From positions 2,666,001 through 2,730,000 of the forward strand of contig NZ_CP041216.1 in the NCBI RefSeq assembly GCF_020511155.1: a DNA stretch of 64,000 nt, in the 5' to 3' direction. Below are positions 57,298-64,000 of this stretch, in pieces (the stretch's first letter is position 1; every line of letters starts with the position of its first letter). The notes under the pieces were generated by a model. It was given only the letters and a program-made list of their open reading frames with translations, searched no databases and was not told where the DNA came from. The translations under genes were made by a program, and so were the position numbers. Source of the DNA: Shewanella glacialimarina. Its GTDB lineage: Bacteria > Pseudomonadota > Gammaproteobacteria > Enterobacterales > Shewanellaceae.

Positions 57298-58221
57298 TTA
57301 GCCTATTTTTAAATATTCAATTATATAATCAAGTCCACCAGTTATTGCCGCAACTTGGGCATCATTACATTCTTTAGCCGTTACATTAGGGCTATCCGGG
57401 TAAACTTCTGTTGTAGTATTAAAATGATTATGGGTAATACCAGCGCATAAACTGAGTTTTTTAACCGGATAATTAATTACCCCAAATTGCTCAATAGGCA
57501 CCTCAATTAATTGGCCGTCATCATCTGGCGCGATATGGGTTACTTTAGCCACAGCATCAATAATTGCTTTTTGAAACTCAGGCGTTGGATTTTCAGAGTC
57601 GCCGACTAAATAAAAGCCATCAGGAATAATACCCGCCTCATACTCTTTACCATCTCTTGCTGACAATAGTGGTCTAAATTCACATTCGTCTGTGTCGGTA
57701 GTTTCATGCAAATCAATATGTGCGTACACCTCACCTAATGAGGCAACAAAAGCCATTAAGGCTGCAGACTCTTCGGCAGGGCTATCAGCATAAAATGAGC
57801 GATTCGGGTCAATTGCTTTAGGGTTCCAACGATTGACCGTTTCATATCCCCATGGGCTAATACAAGGTGCCACGGCAATATTAAAATATTGGCTATAGTG
57901 CGCGGCTTTAGTGTCTAAAAATTGAATGGCACCATGAACACCACTGGTTTCATAACCGTGTACCCCACCGGTGACCAGTATGGTCTTTTTAGTGGCAGTC
58001 CAATTTTTAGTTTTAAAGGCAAACAAAGGATATTTAGCCGCATCAAATGTTAGTGCGCCATAATTAACCTGTTCAAAATCTGCTGATAAAGCGGCAAACT
58101 TGCTGATCACTTCATCTTGATAACTGCGCTTAATGGTAACTTGGGCTAACCATTGTGCTTTCTCTGACTCATCCCAAGGTTGCCCCGGCGTGCCAATTGG
58201 AAAAACTGCTTCTTGTGTCAT
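57298..58221 (-). CDS. M14 family zinc carboxypeptidase/deacylase-like protein
   Basis: The 307-residue protein has the M14 zinc motif VTGGVHGYETSG (His and Glu ligands), the third His in VYAHIDLHETTD and a substrate-side Arg in DPNRSFYAD. The size and the YETVNRWNPKAIDPNRS pattern fit the AstE/AspA-like or single-domain M14 group rather than secreted digestive enzymes. No signal peptide is present, so it acts in the cytoplasm. The substrate is unknown, perhaps an N-acylated amino acid or a short peptide. Confidence 0.85.
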   Translation of the reverse strand: MTQEAVFPIGTPGQPWDESEKAQWLAQVTIKRSYQDEVISKFAALSADFEQVNYGALTFDAAKYPLFAFKTKNWTATKKTILVTGGVHGYETSGVHGAIQFLDTKAAHYSQYFNIAVAPCISPWGYETVNRWNPKAIDPNRSFYADSPAEESAALMAFVASLGEVYAHIDLHETTDTDECEFRPLLSARDGKEYEAGIIPDGFYLVGDSENPTPEFQKAIIDAVAKVTHIAPDDDGQLIEVPIEQFGVINYPVKKLSLCAGITHNHFNTTTEVYPDSPNVTAKECNDAQVAAITGGLDYIIEYLKIG

Positions 58222-58583
58222 AAACCCTCTGCCTTTAGTGACATCATCTTTTTTCAGGCAAGCATATTAACTGATTGAGTCCTGCAGATCGATTAATCAC
58301 CTAAGGAAGTCGTCGACATTGCTGTAAACCACTGACTACCTGTACAACAATCACGCTTAATAACAAATGACGACTGTCGACTGTCGACTGTCGAGGAGAT
58401 AATTAATGAGCCTAAATCAAATAGAAAAATACTTTTGATAAAGTGAGCGGGAGTTGAGATTTATTGCCAGTATAACAAGGTGATAAGTTGAGTGGTGAGC
58501 GCCTAAACTGAATTTACCGACTGCGAACCAGTTTGTTGCAGCAGTCGGTATGTTTAAAGGCGATAAAGAGGGTGTTAACTGCC
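58222..58583. other. Intergenic region with a short heptamer repeat
   Basis: About 360 bases hold no supported gene. CGACTGT is repeated three times at about 58374-58394, just upstream of a GAGGAG/ATG-like stretch that leads to no open frame. No terminator with a T-run was seen. Confidence 0.4.
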
Positions 58584-59441
58584 TTATTTTTTCATCGGAA
58601 TCGCGTTTTTAAGCCCATCAACTAACAAGGTAGAAAACACACTGTTATGTGTCTGCCCTGGTAAAACGGTAGATTGAATATGTAAACCAGCATAATTTCG
58701 CGATTTTAGCTGTGCATCAAATTCTTGCATCTCATCAACCATGGTTTTTTCTTCGCTACCTATATACATAAATACATTGGCCTTCATGGCCTTATTGTTT
58801 TTTGCATAGTCGTTTTCTAAGCGAAACATCACTTTTTTGTCATACCAAAACGATGGACTGCCTAAAATGTAATAGTTAAATAACTCTGGATTCGTGATTA
58901 ACATATTGGCTCCTAACAAGCCGCCATATGAATGGCCAACAAATATTTTTTTATCTTGTTTGATACGATATTTTTGACTAATTAATGGTAACACTTCATC
59001 TGAGATAAAACTGATGTACTGCAAAGCCTTACCAGAATGCTGTTGAGCTTCACGAGAGTGTCCCCTCTTTTCATTTGGTGCATAGGTTGGCGTGAAGTCT
59101 CTGGTACGGCTAATGAAAGGGTTTTCTCCCTTAGAGTATGAAATCCCCACAATAATAAGATCCTCAATATCACTGCCCACCATAAGGTGTACAACACCGC
59201 TCGCCACTGCAAACGAGTAACTTGTATCGTTAATCACGGCTACTGGATATTGTTTATTATTTTTTGAGTAGTCTCTAGGTAGGCGAATATATAATTCGTA
59301 TTCTAATCCGCTTGCTTCAGATTTAAGTTGTACAGTATGGGTATTGTTAATTTTAAACTCAGTCGCTTCCTCAGCTAATAACGAGGCAGAATAAAAGACC
59401 CATACCGCAAGTAGTAATTTACTGTAATTGAACAACATCAT
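58584..59441 (-). CDS. Exported alpha/beta hydrolase of the esterase D / IroE-like group
   Basis: The 285-residue protein has a signal peptide (MMLFNYSKLLLAVWVFYSASLLA) and an alpha/beta hydrolase core. The nucleophile Ser is in FVGHSYGGLLGANML and the catalytic His in VLPGQTHNSVF; an acidic residue in YIGSEEKTMVDEM is a candidate third member. The pattern resembles periplasmic siderophore esterases such as IroE and the COG2819 group. No iron gene is adjacent, so the substrate stays open. Confidence 0.82.
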   Translation of the reverse strand: MMLFNYSKLLLAVWVFYSASLLAEEATEFKINNTHTVQLKSEASGLEYELYIRLPRDYSKNNKQYPVAVINDTSYSFAVASGVVHLMVGSDIEDLIIVGISYSKGENPFISRTRDFTPTYAPNEKRGHSREAQQHSGKALQYISFISDEVLPLISQKYRIKQDKKIFVGHSYGGLLGANMLITNPELFNYYILGSPSFWYDKKVMFRLENDYAKNNKAMKANVFMYIGSEEKTMVDEMQEFDAQLKSRNYAGLHIQSTVLPGQTHNSVFSTLLVDGLKNAIPMKK

Positions 59442-59566
59442 TATCCTTAATTATGTGAAGGCGTAATCCAGTTAACACCTTAATAGAATATAAAAATTTG
59501 TTTACTAAAATTTTTTAGCCCGCTAACTTAAGTGTTAGCAATTTCATTGTCAACACTCCTTTAACG

Positions 59567-60547
59567 CTAAGTTTTACGCCCCATTAGCACCAGTGAGATA
59601 CCACTTAAAATGATTGCCCCGCTAGCGATTAAATGCAGGCTTAATGTTTCATGATTAAACACAACACCTCCAACGGCGGCAATAAAAGGCACACTTAATT
59701 GCAGTGCAGCGGCTTTTGATGGGGTAAGCCCTGTTAACGCCTTATACCAAATAGCGTAACCAATACCTGAGGTCAGCGCACCGGACACTATGGCTAATAT
59801 GACTCCATCATAATGCGCACTTTGCAGTGTATTGCTTAGGGTTAATTGCACTGAATTAACATTCATAGCCAAACTTAATATGACTAACCCGGCCAGCATT
59901 AAAATCACACTTCGGCTAAAATACTCGGCAGAATCTAACACGGAAGATTGGCTTTTGCGCCCTAATAGAGAATACATTCCCCACGCCACACCACTTAATG
60001 CCATGAGTATCATCGACCAATATTGAGGCGTGCCGATATTAGGCCACAACAAATATCCAAGCCCGATAAACGCAATGACACTGCCGACAACTTCAATTGT
60101 CGTGGGTCTTTGCCCTTGAATAACCGCAACCACATTCATTGATAATTGTACTGCACCAAATAAAACCAGCGCTCCCGTTGCGGTATCTAACGACAAATAA
60201 GCGATAGAAAATAACCAAGCATAGGCCAGTAAACTTAACGCCCCTAGCCACTTACGCCAGTTGTAAAATGGATGATGTTGATACGAATGCTGCTTAAGGG
60301 AGGTCAACGAGTCTGATAACTTGGCTGGTTTTTGTTGATATAAATGCATGCAACCAACAATAAACCACAGCGTTAATGCACCAGATAATAATCGAATTAA
60401 GGTAAATGAATCGGCATCAATTAAGCGGGCTTCCCCCCCGCCTAGTGCCATACGGCTTAATACAGAATTAGCGGCAAACGCCACTAATGCTGTCAAGGTT
60501 AAAGCTGCCGTGACAAGCGATGATGGCGTTAAGGGTTTTTCAGACAA
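59567..60547 (-). CDS. EamA/DMT family transporter
   Basis: The 326-residue inner-membrane protein has ten predicted membrane segments in two EamA repeats: the first has LVAFAANSVLSRMALGGG and LIRLLSGALTLWF, the second GVAWGMYSLLGRKSQ and SGIGYAIWYKALTGLTPSKAA. The substrate is unknown. The 82-residue membrane protein gene ends 13 bases upstream on the same strand, so the two probably share a transcript. Confidence 0.88.
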   Translation of the reverse strand: MSEKPLTPSSLVTAALTLTALVAFAANSVLSRMALGGGEARLIDADSFTLIRLLSGALTLWFIVGCMHLYQQKPAKLSDSLTSLKQHSYQHHPFYNWRKWLGALSLLAYAWLFSIAYLSLDTATGALVLFGAVQLSMNVVAVIQGQRPTTIEVVGSVIAFIGLGYLLWPNIGTPQYWSMILMALSGVAWGMYSLLGRKSQSSVLDSAEYFSRSVILMLAGLVILSLAMNVNSVQLTLSNTLQSAHYDGVILAIVSGALTSGIGYAIWYKALTGLTPSKAAALQLSVPFIAAVGGVVFNHETLSLHLIASGAIILSGISLVLMGRKT

Positions 60548-60560
60548 GTTAACTTACCTT

Positions 60561-60809
60561 TTAAGGATTTTTATTTTTAGTGAAGGTGAATTTATTAACA
60601 AACCAACCAATTGTGGCTAATTGGCGAGTTTGTGATAAGCCAAAGTAAATACAAATCCACGGCGATATAAGCAAAAACCAGGGTAAACCCGCAGTCGAGC
60701 GACCACTGAAAAACAGATACAAAAAACCAGCGTAGATCACAATCACACCCAAGATACCCACAAGCAGCATGACCTTTTTAATCCACACTTCTATCATTGT
60801 AATGTTCAC
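60561..60809 (-). CDS. Small two-segment membrane protein of unknown function
   Basis: The 82-residue protein has two hydrophobic segments (about residues 12-33 and 40-57) and a basic C-terminus ending FTFTKNKNP. The GTG start at 60809 has AAGGGA 5 bases upstream; an ATG four codons later is possible but poorly spaced. It lies just upstream of the EamA transporter gene. No family motif was recognised. Confidence 0.65.
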   Translation of the reverse strand: MNITMIEVWIKKVMLLVGILGVIVIYAGFLYLFFSGRSTAGLPWFLLISPWICIYFGLSQTRQLATIGWFVNKFTFTKNKNP

Positions 60810-60887
60810 TTTAGTCCCTTCATAAAAATGTTATCAATAGCTATATTATGCTTATACCGATGCCAATATATAAGTTTAGTCCACACA

Positions 60888-60910
60888 AAAGCCGAGCTAG
60901 GCTCGGCTTT
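60888..60910 (-). terminator. Terminator of the decayed fabG-like fragment
   Basis: AAAGCCGAGC and GCTCGGCTTT pair perfectly around TAG. The same terminator occurs at 63352-63374 downstream of the intact copy, at the same 27-base distance from the stop codon. Confidence 0.8.
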
Positions 60911-60936
60911 GGGTCAGCATAATAACATGCTTAAGT

Positions 60937-61053
60937 TTACAAGCGAATGCCGCCGTCAATTTCAACTACACGGCCATTTACATAATCGTTTTCAATGATA
61001 AAACCCACGGTAGAAGCAATTTCAGGTGCTTTATCTAAACATCCAACAGAGCC
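60937..61053 (-). pseudogene. Displaced 3' fragment of a fabG-like SDR gene
   Basis: The minus-strand frame reads GSVGCLDKAPEIASTVGFII...DGGIRL and stop, 38 residues, closely matching the last 38 residues of the SDR encoded at 63401 onward. Similarity ends abruptly at about 61053, and no upstream part of the enzyme is present. Changes such as VGRLGEAHE to VGCLDKAPE suggest loss of constraint. The fragment and its terminator form a direct repeat with the end of the intact gene and flank about 2.3 kb of unrelated sequence. Confidence 0.85.
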
Positions 61054-61202
61054 GTTAAATAAATGAGCAGATAGAATTAGGCTCTATGTAGCCATGTAAT
61101 TTGTATAAAGCTTTATTAAATAAAATAAAAGAAAATAAAAGAGAAAATAAAAGATGCCACCCATGATTTTGATCTTGCAGAACTCGGTCTGGCCAAGGGT
61201 AG

Positions 61203-61328
61203 TTAACCCGACTGGGTGATAAGAGCCGCAAGATAGCACATTACATACTCATCAAGGTTGTTGTTAACGATGAAGAATTGGCTCAGTCCAACCAGTGCTA
61301 GCCCGAATAGGCCAAGGATAGGATAAAC
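61203..61328 (-). pseudogene. Possible remnant of a small membrane protein gene
   Basis: An open minus-strand frame of 41 codons reads VYPILGLFGLALVGLSQFF... and ends ALITQSG, with a hydrophobic character like a membrane segment. It has no start codon or ribosome binding site and is closed upstream by a stop. It may be the end of a decayed cassette gene; no family was recognised. The rest of 61054-61500 shows only AT-rich sequence with a repeated AAAATAAAAG motif (about 61120-61153). Confidence 0.3.
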
Positions 61329-61498
61329 CTAACCCGCATGAGTGTTTCAATTGACAGGCGCAGTGGTACGGATTTCATTACGGGCACAGCTTGACTGTTA
61401 AGCCCGCTTCTCTTATAAAAATTGGGGCAGTACAACCGCTTATAGCGGTAAATGAGTCACATTAAAAGCAATGACAAGTGTGAAGCAATAGAATAGAA

Positions 61499-61575
61499 AA
61501 CTAACGCCAAAAGCTTTGGGTGAGCAGAGTATTATCTTGACTCACCGGGAGCGTCCATATATGGCCATGTTATTA
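61499..61575 (-). other. Probable integron attC site
   Basis: Read on the minus strand, the element starts with a TAATAAC core (R'') and ends with GTTAGTT (R'), 77 bases apart. A central GGTGAG/CTCACC pair forms the inner stem, and GGCC/GGC elements beside the cores allow partial outer pairing. It directly follows the stop of the gene at 61585-62211, as an attC should. Confidence 0.5.
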
Positions 61576-61584
61576 TTTGTTAAT

Positions 61585-62211
61585 TTATATTTTAGCCCTC
61601 TCTATTCCCATTTCGTTAAGAGCCTGTTTGTATTTTTCAATTAGAAACATTTCCTGGCTAACCATTTCATTAAAAGTATTTCTTAATAAAATAACTGTAC
61701 TTCTTTGATTTTTTTTCTCCAAAGATTCGCGCGCCGAAAGAATTGTCAAAATACGATTTAAAGTTGACTCAACACCTTGAGCCTGATGTTTGTATAGTTT
61801 GGAGAGGGTAAACATTGTATCAAAATCAATTGCTGAAGATAAACTTGAAGATTTTAGTGTTTGCCAAGATCCATTATCCAAAGTTCGCTGCACCACACCA
61901 TTAGGCATTAAACTCCATATCATTTCACCATTCTCGGTGAATAATGCACTATTAATAGCATTATTGTTAAGCGATTCGTTCAGATTATTCAGTACTTTTT
62001 CGTGATATGGAAGCCACTCATTGAGTGCTTCCATATTTGATTTAAGTTCAATTCTTACCATTGCCATGGCTAGGTTTATTTGCTGTTCTTCTTTAAGTTG
62101 ACCTCTATATTCATTAAGGAACAAAGCAAGTAAAACGCTAAAAATAATTAATGCTGGTTCGAAAACCAGTTTTAGGATATTTTTTTTTGTAAGAAATTTT
62201 GTTGATTTCAT
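61585..62211 (-). CDS. Hypothetical membrane-anchored protein, probable gene cassette
   Basis: The 208-residue protein has one N-terminal membrane segment (about residues 14-30, KLVFEPALIIFSVLLALFLN) preceded by a Lys-rich tail, then a long helical, probably periplasmic domain (residues 31-208) rich in Leu, Asn and Glu. It resembles widespread uncharacterised single-pass proteins with the start KLVFEPALI..S. The function is unknown. An attC-like site follows the stop; the gene upstream on the same strand ends 30 bases away. Confidence 0.65.
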   Translation of the reverse strand: MKSTKFLTKKNILKLVFEPALIIFSVLLALFLNEYRGQLKEEQQINLAMAMVRIELKSNMEALNEWLPYHEKVLNNLNESLNNNAINSALFTENGEMIWSLMPNGVVQRTLDNGSWQTLKSSSLSSAIDFDTMFTLSKLYKHQAQGVESTLNRILTILSARESLEKKNQRSTVILLRNTFNEMVSQEMFLIEKYKQALNEMGIERAKI

Positions 62212-62241
62212 TTATATTCCTAAAAACACTGACACAGGGGG

Positions 62242-62568
62242 TTAGCTGGACATTGTGTATTTGATTTCAATACTTAATTTCTCTTTTAAAAAATTGTTAA
62301 CTCTTTCATAGAATTTTTTTGCTGTGTCATTTAATTCAAATGCACACGCAACAACTATTGAAACTTGCTTTCCCTTATCTTCAGGAAATTCTTCACAAAG
62401 TTGACCAGATTCTATAAAACGAATGTATGAATTAATTTTCGCTTGCAACAATTGTTGATGCTCTAAATCATCAGACCAATCTAAATGGTCAGTAATCAAT
62501 AAAACGACTTCATTATGCTCTTTAGAAGAGACTACCGAATCAATTTTATTGGTTTCAGTTATAGCCAT
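62242..62568 (-). CDS. Hypothetical protein, DUF6572-like, probable gene cassette
   Basis: The 108-residue soluble acidic protein has the pattern LLITDHLDWSDDLEHQQLLQ followed by KINSYIRFIESGQL, which I associate with the DUF6572 family of small proteins common in mobile and toxin-immunity contexts; this recall is not verified. GAGAGG lies 4-6 bases before the ATG. A short attC-like element lies immediately upstream between it and the next gene. Confidence 0.65.
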   Translation of the reverse strand: MAITETNKIDSVVSSKEHNEVVLLITDHLDWSDDLEHQQLLQAKINSYIRFIESGQLCEEFPEDKGKQVSIVVACAFELNDTAKKFYERVNNFLKEKLSIEIKYTMSS

Positions 62569-62581
62569 ACCTCTCCTGACC

Positions 62582-62615
62582 AGCTAACGCCGCCGTCAAG
62601 AGGGCCTTGTTATAA
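62582..62615 (-). other. Short attC-like element (possibly truncated)
   Basis: On the minus strand TTATAACAAG at one end and GCGTTAGCT at the other resemble R'' and R' cores, with CCCTCTTGACGG between. At 34 bases it is shorter than known functional attC sites, so it may be a deleted site or coincidence. It lies exactly between two unknown genes. Confidence 0.35.
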
Positions 62616-62618
62616 CGT

Positions 62619-62948
62619 TTATACAATTGTATATGACAACGTTAATTTACTGCCCAGCTTTACAACTGCTTGATTTACATAAGCTGGAACATCAATGATA
62701 CGCTTATCATATTCTGAAACGAACGATATAAAAATATCCGTCTTTTCCTTGGATATACTGCAGCCTTCCATGAACAACGAGATGAGGGAAATATTAGCCT
62801 CACTCAACGGAACAATACCAGTAGGGCTCTTTGTCTTGAAATGCGTACCGAACTCAGACTCAGGAATAACCTGCCTTAGTATAACTACTTGTTTTTCAGA
62901 CAGATCCAAAAATCTAAAGCTTATTTCTAGTTCTATATCAGAGTCCAT
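62619..62948 (-). CDS. Hypothetical protein, probable gene cassette
   Basis: The 109-residue soluble protein starts MDSDIELEISFRFLDLSEK and is not recognised. Mixed alternating hydrophobic pattern suggests a beta-rich or alpha/beta fold; DIFISFVSEYDKRIIDVPAY in the second half is the only distinctive stretch. No signal peptide. It is the first of three same-strand small genes in the island and is bracketed by attC-like cores, so it is probably a cassette gene of unknown function. Confidence 0.6.
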   Translation of the reverse strand: MDSDIELEISFRFLDLSEKQVVILRQVIPESEFGTHFKTKSPTGIVPLSEANISLISLFMEGCSISKEKTDIFISFVSEYDKRIIDVPAYVNQAVVKLGSKLTLSYTIV

Positions 62949-62966
62949 TACCAGTGATCCAATGGG

Positions 62967-63020
62967 TTATAACAGCTTATTGAACGACTCGACCAATAAT
63001 GCCGATCGTTTAAGTTATTG
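62967..63020 (-). other. Possible attC or attI-like site at the start of the island gene array
   Basis: On the minus strand CAATAAC opens and GTTATAA closes a 54-base element; AACGA and TCGTT inside can pair. It lies 18 bases before the first small gene. Its size is at the lower limit for attC, and it could instead be the remnant of a primary attachment site. Confidence 0.35.
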
Positions 63021-63242
63021 ATTTACAACATCCTACATTTTCTATGTCTTTGAAGTAAAGCAATTTAATGACTGTTGCACTCAAACAAGAAACTAAAATT
63101 GCGCGTTAAAAGTGTCGGCGCCAAATGTAAAAAATAAACCAAGTAAGATCAATATATTAGAGCAGCCCTATTTTTCTCGACATAGTCCTTTAGACTGCTT
63201 TTCGTTCACTTATTATTGTTATTCCGTCAAAACCCATTATAA
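63021..63242. other. Noncoding stretch between the island gene array and the LexA box
   Basis: No supported gene is visible in these about 220 bases. The region is AT-rich and lies between the first cassette-like gene and the SOS box. Confidence 0.3.
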
Positions 63243-63258
63243 CTGTATATAAATACAG
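63243..63258 (+). promoter_or_regulatory. LexA (SOS) box
   Basis: CTGTATATAAATACAG fits the gammaproteobacterial LexA consensus CTGT-N8-ACAG exactly. It lies about 16-20 bases before a strong ribosome-binding-like AAAGGGGG on the plus strand, as in the promoter of an SOS gene, yet no intact gene follows. Confidence 0.75.
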
Positions 63259-63284
63259 TCCAGGTAACATAAAGGGGGACTTGC

Positions 63285-63380
63285 TTGCGGCGTGCCTTAG
63301 ACGCATTGGTATTAAGCAGCAGACTAAATAAAGATAAATACTCATCAGCAAAAAGCCGAGCTAGGCTCGGCTTTGTTTAA
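63285..63380 (+). other. Short frame after the LexA box, probable remnant of an SOS-controlled gene
   Basis: A TTG at 63285, 6 bases after GGGGG, opens a 31-codon frame (LRRALDALVLSSRLNK...) that runs into the fabG terminator and stops at 63380. It is probably not a functional gene. It may be the junction of a deleted SOS-regulated gene with the duplicated fabG end. Confidence 0.25.
63352..63374 (-). terminator. Terminator of the intact fabG-like gene
   Basis: AAAGCCGAGC and GCTCGGCTTT pair around TAG, followed on the minus strand by TTTTTGCTG. It lies 27 bases after the stop at 63401 and is identical in stem to the copy at 60888-60910. Confidence 0.85.
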
Positions 63381-63400
63381 GGATAATATCAAGCTTAAGA

Positions 63401-64000
63401 TTACAGGCGAATGCCGCCGTCAATTTCAAATACACGACCATTTACATAATCATTTTCAATGATAAAACGCACCGTAGAAGCAATTTCATGGGCTTCACCT
63501 AAACGTCCAACCGGTACCATTTTTGTCATGCGCTCTAACGCTTCAGGTTTCATCGCTGCGGTCATTTCGGTAGCAATAACCCCTGGTGCCACTGCGGCTG
63601 AACGGATATTGTAACGGGCTAATTCTTTGGCCCAACCGACAGACATTGCTGCAACACCTGCTTTTGATGCTGAATAGTTAGATTGCCCCATGTTACCTGC
63701 TTTAGCTAGGCTTGAAATATTGATAATCACGCCTTGCTGGCCTGTTTCAATCATGGCTGCAGCCGCTTCACGGCCGCACAAAAATGTGCCGGTTAGATTG
63801 ACATTAATGACTGACTGAAACTTTTCATAGGACATACGCTCAATCACTTTACCGTCTTTTGCCTTAACCATTAAGCCATCGCGCAAAATACCGGCATTAT
63901 TGATTAACACATTAATATGACCAAAATCTTCGCGAATAAAATTGAACCCCGCAACAACATCGTCTTCGTCGGTAATGTCAAACGCATAACCTTGCACTTC
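63401..64000 (-). CDS. FabG-like short-chain dehydrogenase/reductase (5' end beyond the window)
   Basis: The 199 visible residues form the C-terminal four-fifths of an NAD(P)-dependent SDR. Visible motifs are the NNAG structural motif (INVLINNAGILRDGL), the catalytic Ser region VIINISSLAKAG, the catalytic Tyr/Lys in NYSASKAG, and IRSAAVAPGVIATEM. The C-terminus NGRVFEIDGGIRL is typical of 3-oxoacyl-ACP reductase relatives. Whether it acts in fatty acid synthesis, beta-oxidation or another pathway is not clear. The frame stays open to the window edge, so the start is outside. Its last 38 codons are duplicated at 60937-61053. Confidence 0.9.
   Translation of the reverse strand, partial: EVQGYAFDITDEDDVVAGFNFIREDFGHINVLINNAGILRDGLMVKAKDGKVIERMSYEKFQSVINVNLTGTFLCGREAAAAMIETGQQGVIINISSLAKAGNMGQSNYSASKAGVAAMSVGWAKELARYNIRSAAVAPGVIATEMTAAMKPEALERMTKMVPVGRLGEAHEIASTVRFIIENDYVNGRVFEIDGGIRL

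Noticed and set aside
60937..61053. A second functional SDR gene
   Set aside because: Only 38 C-terminal codons exist; there is no start codon, nucleotide-binding region or catalytic residues.
61054..61500. Group II intron or insertion sequence in the island's left flank
   Set aside because: The mix of short hairpins and odd composition suggested a ribozyme or IS remnant, but I could find no domain V-like hairpin, reverse transcriptase or transposase motif, or terminal inverted repeats.
62695..63021. 108-codon plus-strand frame opposite the first island gene
   Set aside because: It is antisense to the cassette-like gene at 62619-62948 with no ribosome binding site, and it overlaps the recombination-like site.

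Overview
The window looks like a piece of chromosome from a Shewanella-like marine gammaproteobacterium. This rests on the napEDABC layout, the apt-dnaX-ybaB and folX-yfcH neighbourhoods, contiguous recC-recB-recD, a secreted subtilase with two PPC domains, and moderately AT-rich coding sequence. Genus is inferred from gene content and protein resemblance; no rRNA or tRNA gene is visible.

Layout. Positions 1-1080 hold two small genes separated by a convincing integron attC recombination site. From about 1600 to 22650 there is housekeeping sequence: MsrPQ methionine sulfoxide repair, RmuC, lytic transglycosylase Slt, a MoxR-DUF58-transglutaminase operon, RecC/RecB/RecD and a D-Ala-D-Ala ligase-like protein. 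At 22776-26816 lies a complete periplasmic nitrate reductase operon, napEDABC, including a 52-residue NapE gene and an upstream FNR/EtrA-type site. Positions 27441-37732 carry a methyltransferase, an AI-2E family permease, FolX, YfcH, a LysR regulator divergent from a VOC protein, YbaB, DnaX, Apt, a DUF454 protein and a 39-residue membrane peptide gene preceded by a CRP-type site.

Positions 37899-40034 encode a copper-RiPP (bufferin/oxazolin-type) operon. It has a secreted precursor with nine EGKCG motifs (HvfA-like), a DUF692/MNIO modifying enzyme (HvfB-like) and a DUF2063 partner (HvfC-like). A strong hairpin lies between precursor and enzyme. From 40328 to 48822 come DusC, a DksA/TraR-type zinc finger protein, a lipoprotein, a LysE exporter, a DUF1415 protein, a prolyl oligopeptidase and the subtilase. 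At 49051-53157 three phosphorelay genes sit together: a GAF-multi-PAS histidine kinase, a lone receiver and a divergent Hpt protein. Then follow a methyltransferase, hydrolases, the ABC-F ATPase YbiT, an M14 deacylase-like protein and an EamA transporter.

The right end (60888-64000) is the most unusual structurally. The 3' end of a FabG-like gene plus its terminator occurs twice, as a decayed fragment at 60888-61053 and as part of an intact gene from 63352 onward. Between the copies sit about 2.3 kb of small unknown genes on the minus strand, with attC-like sites between them, and a perfect LexA box facing the other way. I read this as an integron-cassette insertion, possibly the remains of an integron that lost its integrase. 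The copper-RiPP operon and this duplicated-end cassette island deserve the closest look.
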